From: an uncultured Phocaeicola sp.
GTDB lineage: Bacteria > Bacteroidota > Bacteroidia > Bacteroidales > Bacteroidaceae
NCBI GenBank assembly: GCA_948956705.1
Contig: CARCZS010000016.1
Location: 1 to 60,252, forward strand
Direction of reading: 5' to 3'
DNA: 60,252 bases
The notes under the pieces are model-generated. The model was not told the origin of the DNA, did not search any database, and saw nothing but the letters and a program-made list of their open reading frames with translations. Of this stretch, positions 53,732 to 60,252 are shown piece by piece; position 1 is the first letter of the stretch, and each line of letters starts with the position of its first letter. The translations under genes were made by a program, and so were the position numbers.

Positions 53732-55837
53732 ATGAAAAGCATTAGACTACTACTTTTACTGGCTTCCGGAGTAACTACGGGAGCATTTGCCCAGTCGGGC
53801 GGGCTGACGGATATGAGCCAAAGTCGTTTTGCCAAGATGGCCAATACGGAATTAGGTGCCGTGCATTGGACAGATGGCTTTTGGGGCGACCGTTTCAATG
53901 TATATAGCCATACCTCCTTGCAAAGTATGTGGGATACATGGAACAATCCCGATGTTTCGCATGGCTTCCGTAACTTTGAAATAGCTGCCGGTGTTTGCGA
54001 GGGCGAACATTGGGGACCTCCCTTTCATGACGGTGATATGTATAAATGGATGGAAGGGGTGGCTTCCGTGTATGCCGTCACGAAAGATCCCGAATTGGAT
54101 AAACTGATGGATCACTTCATTGAACATGTGGTGAAAGCCCAGCGTGCGGACGGTTACATCCATACCCCTGTCATCATCGAGGAAAAGAATAAGGGGATTG
54201 ACACTCATTCGGACAAACAGCAACAGACGGTAATTGGCACCAAAGTAGGCGGTGAGGACGAGAAAGGTGCATTTGCCAATCGTCTGAATTTTGAAACCTA
54301 CAATTTGGGGCATCTGATGATGGCAGGTATCATTCATCGCCGTGCCACCGGAAAGACTACTTTATTCGATGCTGCCGTAAAAGCGACGGACTTCCTCTGT
54401 CATTTCTATGAAACCGCTTCTGCGGAACTGGCAAGAAATGCCATTTGTCCCTCCCATTATATGGGTGTGGTGGAAATGTACCGTGCTACAGGGAATCCCC
54501 GTTATCTGGAACTTTCCAAGAATCTGATTGATATCCGTGGTATGGTGGAAAATGGCACCGATGATAATCAGGACCGTATTCCGTTCCGTCAGCAATACAA
54601 TGCGATGGGACATGCCGTGCGTTCCAATTACCTGTATGCCGGTGTGACCGATGTGTATGCCGAAACAGGAGAAGACCAACTGATGAAAAACCTGACCAGC
54701 ATCTGGAAAGACATTGTGACCCGCAAGATGTATGTTACAGGAGCGTGCGGTGCGCTGTATGACGGCACTTCGCCGGATGGAACCTGCTATGAGCCGGACA
54801 GCATTCAGAAAGTACACCAAAGCTATGGACGTCCTTATCAGTTGCCTAATAGTACGGCGCATAACGAGACCTGTGCCAATATCGGCAATATGCTTTTCAA
54901 CTGGCGTATGCTGGAAGTGACGGGCGATGCCAAATATGCGGATATTGTGGAAACCGCCCTTTACAACAGTGTGTTGAGTGGTGTCAGTCTGGATGGAAAG
55001 AAATATTTCTATACCAACCCGTTGCGCATCAGTGCGGATTTGCCATACACACTTCGCTGGCCTAAAGAACGTACCGAGTATATCAGCTGTTTCTGTTGTC
55101 CGCCTAATACGCTGCGCACCGTTTGCCAAGCCCAGAACTATGCTTATACGGTGACTCCGAATGCGGTATATTGCAATTTGTATGGAGCGAATACACTGGC
55201 TACAACTTTGAAGGAAACGGGAAAGATCGGGCTGGTGCAAGAAACGGAGTATCCGTGGGAAGGCGCTGTGAAGCTGACTGTTACCGAAGCTCCGAAACCG
55301 TCAAAGAAGAAAGCGTTTTCTTTGTTCCTCCGTGTTCCTGACTGGTGCGAGAAAGCAACTTTGAAGGTAAATGGCGAACCGGTGCAAGGAACCTGGAAAG
55401 CGAATACATACGCCGAGGTAAACCGCATCTGGAAGAAAGGGGACTGTGTGGAATGGGTGATGGATATGCCTGTAAAATTGCTGGAAGCAAATCCGTTGGC
55501 CGAAGAAATCCGTAACCAGGTAGTGGTGAAACGTGGCCCGTTGGTCTACTGTCTGGAAAGTATGGATATAGAAGGCGGGCATAAGATAGACAATGTGCTG
55601 ATACCTGCCGATATCCGGTTGACTCCGAAAAAAATAACCATCGAAGGCAGTCCGATTGTCGCATTGGATGGTACTGCCCGTCTGGTCGATGAAGTATCAT
55701 GGAAAGATACCTTGTACCGCGAGGTAGGAAAGGCCGACAAACCGGTCCATATCCGTCTGATTCCTTATTATGCATGGGGAAACCGCGGAAAGGCTGAAAT
55801 GACGGTATGGATGCCTTTGGCACGGACTAATCACTAA
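53732..55837 (+). CDS. GH127 family glycoside hydrolase (beta-L-arabinofuranosidase/aceric acid hydrolase type)
   Basis: The 701-residue enzyme has a signal peptide (LLLLLASGVTTGAFAQ), an (alpha/alpha)6 barrel and C-terminal beta domains. Zinc-site and catalytic residues of GH127 are visible: NETCANIGNMLFNWRML near residue 380 (Glu and Cys) and ISCFCCPPNTLR near 450 (three Cys, including the nucleophile). Other hallmarks are NFEIAAGVCEGEHWGPPFHDGDMYKWMEG and SNSTAH-like substrate loops. B. thetaiotaomicron BT1003, a GH127 enzyme, removes aceric acid from RG-II and is the likely closest functional match given the neighbours. Beta-L-arabinofuranosidase is the alternative. Confidence 0.9.
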   Translation: MKSIRLLLLLASGVTTGAFAQSGGLTDMSQSRFAKMANTELGAVHWTDGFWGDRFNVYSHTSLQSMWDTWNNPDVSHGFRNFEIAAGVCEGEHWGPPFHDGDMYKWMEGVASVYAVTKDPELDKLMDHFIEHVVKAQRADGYIHTPVIIEEKNKGIDTHSDKQQQTVIGTKVGGEDEKGAFANRLNFETYNLGHLMMAGIIHRRATGKTTLFDAAVKATDFLCHFYETASAELARNAICPSHYMGVVEMYRATGNPRYLELSKNLIDIRGMVENGTDDNQDRIPFRQQYNAMGHAVRSNYLYAGVTDVYAETGEDQLMKNLTSIWKDIVTRKMYVTGACGALYDGTSPDGTCYEPDSIQKVHQSYGRPYQLPNSTAHNETCANIGNMLFNWRMLEVTGDAKYADIVETALYNSVLSGVSLDGKKYFYTNPLRISADLPYTLRWPKERTEYISCFCCPPNTLRTVCQAQNYAYTVTPNAVYCNLYGANTLATTLKETGKIGLVQETEYPWEGAVKLTVTEAPKPSKKKAFSLFLRVPDWCEKATLKVNGEPVQGTWKANTYAEVNRIWKKGDCVEWVMDMPVKLLEANPLAEEIRNQVVVKRGPLVYCLESMDIEGGHKIDNVLIPADIRLTPKKITIEGSPIVALDGTARLVDEVSWKDTLYREVGKADKPVHIRLIPYYAWGNRGKAEMTVWMPLARTNH

Positions 55838-55861
55838 CCACTTACCCCTAATTAGTTACCA

Positions 55862-57685
55862 ATGAAAAAAATATTCATAACCACTGCCGCGCTGCTGATA
55901 GCTTGTACACTGTCGGCAGCCGATTTGTTCGTATCTCCGGAAGGCAATGACCGGAATCCGGGTACCAAAGACTCTCCGAAAGCCACCCTTACAGCCGCAT
56001 TGCGTCAGGCAAGGGAACTTCGTCGCCTTAATGATGAAAGTGTAAAAGGTGGCATCACCATCCATCTGGAGGCAGGTGACTACCATTTGTACGAACCCGT
56101 CTTTATCCGTCCGGAGGACAGCGGAACGGAAGCGTCACCTACCGTCATCACTTCGGATGGAAATGCCGTTCTGAATGGTGGGGTGGAAATCAGGAACTGG
56201 AAGAAGCAAGGAAAGTTGTGGGTAGCCGATGTTCCTATGTTTAACGGGCGTCCGCTGGATTTCCGGCAACTGTGGATCAATGGGAAAAAGGCTGTTCGTG
56301 CAAGGGATGTGGCAGACTTTGAAAAGATGTACCGCATCATCAACAACGATCCCCAAAACGAAATACTGTGGGTACCTGCCGCTGCTGTAAAGAAAATACA
56401 GAAGGCCCGATATGCCGAAATGGTCCTTCATGAAATGTGGTGTGTGGCAAATCTCCGTATCAAGTCGGTCGAAATACAGGGAGACAGTGCCGCCGTGCGT
56501 TTCCATCATCCTGAAAGCCGCATCCAGTTCGAACACCCGTGGCCGCGTCCTATGGTGACCAAGGATGGTCACAACTCGGCTTTCTATCTGACCAATGCCA
56601 TGGAATTGCTGGATGAACCCGGCGAGTGGTATCACGACATTGAAAGCCGTAAAATATATTATTATCCTCGGAAAGGAGAGAAGATAAGCAAAGCCGTAGT
56701 TCCCGGCATCGAAACGTTGGTATGGGTGGAAGGAACGATAGACCGTCCGGTAAAGCACATCCGTTTTGACAATATTGCTTTCCAATATACCACCTGGATG
56801 CGTCCCTCTTTGCAAGGTCATGTTCCTCTTCAGGCAGGTATGTACATGACAGACGGATATAAAATCCGTCCTTCCATGATTCGTAAGAACAATCATAAGC
56901 TGGATAATCAAGGTTGGTTGGGCCGTCCGGCATCGGCAGTCGTAGTCAAGGCTGCCCGGGATATTGATTTCGAGAAGTGCCGTTTCCAGCATTTGGGCTC
57001 TACAGGCATTGATTATGAATGGGCCACCGATGGAGGACATATAAACGGCTGTCTGTTCCGTGATATTGCCGGGAACGGTATTGTGGCGGGCAGTTTCAGT
57101 CCTGCCGCTCACGAAACACATCTTCCATACGATCCCGCCGACCGTCGTGAGGTCTGTACCGGACTGACCATTTCCAACAACTACATCAACGATGTGACCA
57201 ATGAAGACTGGGGCACTTTGGGCATTTGCGCCGGTTATGTCAGTGATATCAATATCGAGCATAATGAAATCAGTGATGTATCCTATTCGGGCATCAGTCT
57301 GGGATGGGGGTGGACACGTACAGTAAACTGTATGCGCAATAACCGCGTGCACGCCAACCTGATTCATCACTATGCCAAGCACATGTATGATGTAGCCGGT
57401 ATTTATACATTAGGTTCACAACCCCATAGCCGGATTACGGAAAATTGTGTTTCCGACATATTTTCACCCGGTTATGCACACGATCCCAATCATTGGTTCT
57501 ATCTTTACACCGACGAAGGATCTTCATTTATCACCGTCAAGGACAACTGGACGGAAGGAGAGAAGTTTCTGAAGAACGCCAACGGTCCGGGTAATACATG
57601 GGAAAACAATGGTCCGATGGTGAACGACAGCATCAAGGCAAATGCCGGACTGCCCAAAGAATATAGCTATTTGAAGGAAAAATAA
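55862..57685 (+). CDS. GH141 family right-handed beta-helix enzyme (alpha-L-fucosidase/xylanase family)
   Basis: The 607-residue protein has a leader (TAALLIACTLSAA), then a right-handed parallel beta-helix with an inserted beta domain. The start DLFVSPEGNDRNPGTKDSP and the helix turns IRFDNIAFQYTTW, HINGCLFRDIAGNGIVAG and IEHNEISDVSYSGISLGWG are characteristic. GH141 includes BT1002, an alpha-L-fucosidase acting on the 2-O-methyl-xylose-substituted fucose of RG-II. Order GH127-GH141-GH78 here mirrors BT1003-BT1002-BT1001. The gaps are 24 and 14 nt, so the three form an operon. Confidence 0.88.
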   Translation: MKKIFITTAALLIACTLSAADLFVSPEGNDRNPGTKDSPKATLTAALRQARELRRLNDESVKGGITIHLEAGDYHLYEPVFIRPEDSGTEASPTVITSDGNAVLNGGVEIRNWKKQGKLWVADVPMFNGRPLDFRQLWINGKKAVRARDVADFEKMYRIINNDPQNEILWVPAAAVKKIQKARYAEMVLHEMWCVANLRIKSVEIQGDSAAVRFHHPESRIQFEHPWPRPMVTKDGHNSAFYLTNAMELLDEPGEWYHDIESRKIYYYPRKGEKISKAVVPGIETLVWVEGTIDRPVKHIRFDNIAFQYTTWMRPSLQGHVPLQAGMYMTDGYKIRPSMIRKNNHKLDNQGWLGRPASAVVVKAARDIDFEKCRFQHLGSTGIDYEWATDGGHINGCLFRDIAGNGIVAGSFSPAAHETHLPYDPADRREVCTGLTISNNYINDVTNEDWGTLGICAGYVSDINIEHNEISDVSYSGISLGWGWTRTVNCMRNNRVHANLIHHYAKHMYDVAGIYTLGSQPHSRITENCVSDIFSPGYAHDPNHWFYLYTDEGSSFITVKDNWTEGEKFLKNANGPGNTWENNGPMVNDSIKANAGLPKEYSYLKEK

Positions 57686-57699
57686 AACGTGATACCATT

Positions 57700-59844
57700 A
57701 TGAAAAACAAACTTGCCACTTTAGTCGGAGCACTTGCATTGAGTGCTGCCGCCTCCGCCCAGACCTGGATCTGGTATCCGGGTGATTATGAGATATGGCT
57801 GGGCAACCGGATGAACAACCGCCGTACGGAACGCGGTGCTTTTTTCCCTCCCTTCTGGAAAACGGACAGCCATTATGTGGTAGTGGAATTCAGCAAGAAA
57901 TTGGATCTGGCGGAACCGGAAGAGATCTTCATTGCCGCCGAAGGAAAATACAATGTGAAATTGGACGGCAAACTGCAATTCGGTATGCCCTCCACCTTGA
58001 AACTCCCCGCAGGAAAACACAGTCTGAACATCAAAGTGTGGAATCAGTCCACTCCCCCCACTATTTATGTGAAAGGAAAAACCGTAAATACGGACAAGAC
58101 CTGGAAAGTAACCTATGAAGACAAGGAATGGATAGACGAAAGCGGAAAAGCCAGTGATACTTCTGCCACCGTTTATATGGATGCAGGGTGTTGGAACTTT
58201 GACGGAGCCACCCAACTGCCTTCCAAGTTTTCATTGGCCAGAAAACCGATGAAAGCAGTTTCCTCCACTCCCCGGAAAGAAGGGGTATTGTACGACTTCG
58301 GAAAAGAAACCTTTGGTTATATCACTCTGAAAGAGGTAAAGGGAAAAGGAACGATCCATATCTATTACGGTGAAAGTCCTGAAGAAGCCTTGGATACGGA
58401 ATATTGCGAAACATTGGACAAATTGCTGGCAGAGCCGGGGCAAATAACCGATCTGGCCATCCGGAATACACGGAAACTATACGATGAATATACTTTAGAC
58501 AATAGCAAGGCTTTCCGTTATGTCTATGTCACTTGCGATCCGGGAGTAACGATGCAGGACGTTTCCATGCAATACGAATACCTGCCCGAAGAGTACCGGG
58601 GCTCATTCAAATGTAATGACGAAGAGCTGAACCGCATCTGGGAAGTAGGAGCATACACCATGCACCTTACTACCCGTGAATTCTTTATCGACGGCATCAA
58701 GCGCGACCGTTGGGTATGGAGTGGCGATGCCATCCAGAGTTATCTGATGAACTACTATCTGTTCTTCGATAATGAAACCGTGAAGCGTACCATCTGGCTG
58801 CTTCGTGGAAAAGACCCTGTGACCAGCCACAGCAATACCATTATGGACTACACCTTCTATTGGTTCCTCAGTATTTACGATTACTATATGTATTCCGGTG
58901 ACAAAGACTTTGTAACCCAACTCTATCCGCGTATGCAAAGCATGATGGACTATGTATTGGGACGCACCAATGCCAACGGTATGGTGGAAGGCATGACCGG
59001 TGACTGGGTATTCGTAGACTGGGCAGACGGTTATCTGGACAAGAAAGGCGAACTCTCCTTTGAGCAAGTCTTGTTCTGCAAGAGTTTGGAAACCATGGCG
59101 CTTTGTGCCGGTCTGGCCGGCAATACGGCAGACAAAACCAAGTATGAGAAACTGGCTTCCGCTTTACGTTCCAAGCTGGAACCCGCTTTCTGGAATGAGC
59201 AGAAACAGGCGATGGTACACAACCGCGTTCAGGGCAAGCAGAGTGAGTCCGTTACCCGCTACGCCAATATGTTCTCTGTCTTCTTCAATTATCTGAATGC
59301 CGATAAACAGCAGACCATCAAACACACCGTATTGCAGAATGACAGTATTTTGAAAATCACCACTCCTTATATGCGTTTCTATGAACTGGAAGCACTGTGC
59401 GCCTTGGGCGAACAAGAATCGGTGATGAAAGAAATGAAAGCCTATTGGGGCGGTATGTTGAAAGAAGGAGCTACCAGTTTCTGGGAGAAATACAATCCCG
59501 AAGAAACAGGTACCCGGCATCTGGCCATGTACGGACGTCCATACGGCAAAAGCCTCTGCCATGCATGGGGAGCCAGCCCCATCTATTTGCTGGGCAAATA
59601 CTATCTGGGAGTAAAACCCACCAAACCCGGTTACGAGGAATACTCCGTCACCCCTTGTCTGGGCGGCTTGAAATGGATGGAAGGAACCGTGCCCACTCCA
59701 TACGGCAATATCCATATCTATATGGATAAGAAAGAGATCCGTATCAAGTCCGACGGCGGAAAGGGAGTGCTGAACATTCCAACCCGGAAAGGAATGAAAG
59801 CCATGACCATAGAACCCGGAGAAGAACAAGTCTTCAAATACTGA
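57700..59844 (+). CDS. GH78-like alpha-L-rhamnosidase, divergent active-site motif
   Basis: The 714-residue protein has a signal peptide (LVGALALSAAASAQ), N-terminal beta domains, an (alpha/alpha)6 barrel and the GH78 C-terminal domain (KPTKPGYEEYSVTPCLGGL). The catalytic segment reads DGIKRDRWVWSGD near residue 330, where classical GH78 enzymes have D-x3-R-D-E-R-x2-W-x-G-D, so the usual acid Glu is Arg here. The base region GATSFWEKYNP near 590 is kept. This subgroup occurs in Bacteroidetes and includes, by synteny, BT1001, a rhamnosidase of RG-II side chains. It ends the cluster. Confidence 0.85.
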   Translation: MKNKLATLVGALALSAAASAQTWIWYPGDYEIWLGNRMNNRRTERGAFFPPFWKTDSHYVVVEFSKKLDLAEPEEIFIAAEGKYNVKLDGKLQFGMPSTLKLPAGKHSLNIKVWNQSTPPTIYVKGKTVNTDKTWKVTYEDKEWIDESGKASDTSATVYMDAGCWNFDGATQLPSKFSLARKPMKAVSSTPRKEGVLYDFGKETFGYITLKEVKGKGTIHIYYGESPEEALDTEYCETLDKLLAEPGQITDLAIRNTRKLYDEYTLDNSKAFRYVYVTCDPGVTMQDVSMQYEYLPEEYRGSFKCNDEELNRIWEVGAYTMHLTTREFFIDGIKRDRWVWSGDAIQSYLMNYYLFFDNETVKRTIWLLRGKDPVTSHSNTIMDYTFYWFLSIYDYYMYSGDKDFVTQLYPRMQSMMDYVLGRTNANGMVEGMTGDWVFVDWADGYLDKKGELSFEQVLFCKSLETMALCAGLAGNTADKTKYEKLASALRSKLEPAFWNEQKQAMVHNRVQGKQSESVTRYANMFSVFFNYLNADKQQTIKHTVLQNDSILKITTPYMRFYELEALCALGEQESVMKEMKAYWGGMLKEGATSFWEKYNPEETGTRHLAMYGRPYGKSLCHAWGASPIYLLGKYYLGVKPTKPGYEEYSVTPCLGGLKWMEGTVPTPYGNIHIYMDKKEIRIKSDGGKGVLNIPTRKGMKAMTIEPGEEQVFKY

Positions 59845-59863
59845 TGGAATAGATCAAAAAAAA

Positions 59864-59895
59864 GGTGATACCTACCTTCCCAGGCGGGTATCACC
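59864..59895. terminator. Hairpin at the right end of the hydrolase cluster
   Basis: GGTGATACC (59864-59872) pairs perfectly with GGTATCACC (59887-59895), 20 nt past the last GH stop. No long T run follows, but it lies between converging genes and may end transcripts from either side. Confidence 0.6.
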
Positions 59896-60006
59896 AACAC
59901 TGTTTCGTAAGTTCCCGTTATCCGCTGATAACAGTACTTACCTCTGATCTAACATTAGTTTTCTTATGGGCTTCCGCCTGTATCACTACATTAGGAAGCG
60001 GAGATT

Positions 60007-60252
60007 CTACATCTTGGAAAAAAGTATCTTCCAAAAGCTTCGCTTTTTAGTCTCTTCTTTATTACCTGAACTTTGATAAATATCTTCGTATCCCCATTTG
60101 TCATGGATCATTCTGTAAATCATCCCCCATTCGGGCAGTCCTCCCAGATTACGGTCATCAATAAACAAATCCGCCTTCAGTTTTCTGGAGTAATGATTAC
60201 CCCAGTTCGGGATAAGATTTTGTTCATAAAAAGTTGGTAGTCTCATAAATAT
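60007..60252 (-). CDS. BT0820-like HAD-type phosphatase, C-terminal part (partial)
   Basis: The frame is open to the right edge of the window, so the start is outside. The visible residues include SRKLKADLFIDDRNLGGLPEWGMIYRMI, the C-terminal hallmark of the small Bacteroides HAD hydrolases of the BT0820 type. The Asp pair in FIDDRN is the metal-binding motif IV. The nucleophile motif DxDGT should lie beyond the window. The tail (EETKKRSFWKILFSKM) is longer than usual. It converges on the hydrolase cluster and bounds it. Confidence 0.75.
   Translation of the reverse strand: MFMRLPTFYEQNLIPNWGNHYSRKLKADLFIDDRNLGGLPEWGMIYRMIHDKWGYEDIYQSSGNKEETKKRSFWKILFSKM

Noticed and set aside
56135..57382. 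415-codon open frame on the minus strand within the GH141 gene
   Set aside because: It is a by-product of codon use in the beta-helix gene; its translation is rich in Ile/His/Thr without domain motifs.

Overview
The window is bacterial chromosome from a gut Bacteroidales, most likely Bacteroides or Phocaeicola. The support is a set of Bacteroidales-type genes (DUF4837, DUF4847, DUF6048/DUF6452, DUF4922 and a BT0820-like HAD protein at the right edge), promoters of the Bacteroides type (TTG or TTTG, about 19-20 nt, TAnnTTTG), and a large pectin-degrading enzyme cluster. No rRNA operon or CRISPR array was seen. Functions are inferred from motifs and family resemblance read by eye; no search was run.

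Layout. 1-0.2 kb: the 3' end of an IS66-type transposase. 0.5-5.7 kb (minus): an AmpG-like permease, a SpoIID-domain protein without a signal peptide, and a glycosyltransferase fused to a DUF4922 (HIT-like) domain. 5.8-9.0 kb: rlmN, a DUF4837 lipoprotein and pdxA. 9.1-16.9 kb: a probable inositol-lipid locus with a nucleotidyltransferase, an ATP-grasp protein, a CDP-alcohol phosphatidyltransferase, a flippase-like membrane protein, a HAD hydrolase, a FucP-like importer, a PfkB kinase (opposite strand) and myo-inositol-phosphate synthase. 17.1-20.0 kb: a sigma-54 activator, LptE, a TPR-like protein and SecG. 20.2-37.0 kb: mostly housekeeping genes (xth, pirin, tRNA-Gly and tRNA-Tyr, ribH, recF, DUF721, 5-FTHF cyclo-ligase, an S41 protease, dCMP deaminase, an M3 peptidase, a Crp/Fnr regulator, MarC, ApbE, MntP, GT2, DUF4199). 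37.2-42.7 kb: a small SRP RNA and tRNA-Thr, then a RecQ-like helicase with a long unassigned C-terminus, a stretch of decayed accessory DNA with direct and inverted repeats, and an AAA-ATPase/PD-(D/E)XK gene. 42.8-44.0 kb: enolase (minus).

44.2-59.8 kb holds seven secreted glycoside hydrolases, all on the plus strand: GH95, GH105, GH140, a GH78 plus Asp-box propeller fusion, GH127, GH141 and a divergent GH78. This combination matches the enzyme set known from B. thetaiotaomicron for rhamnogalacturonan-II (RG-II), the most complex pectin. No SusC/SusD pair, lyase or sensor-regulator is seen in the cluster, so it probably works with loci elsewhere. It is bounded by enolase on the left and a convergent HAD gene on the right.

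The two most interesting systems are the inositol locus and the GH78-propeller fusion. The inositol locus looks able to make inositol phosphate de novo and perhaps by salvage, activate it, attach it to lipid, and possibly modify it with an ATP-grasp enzyme. The fusion would suit the Rha-Kdo side chain of RG-II.
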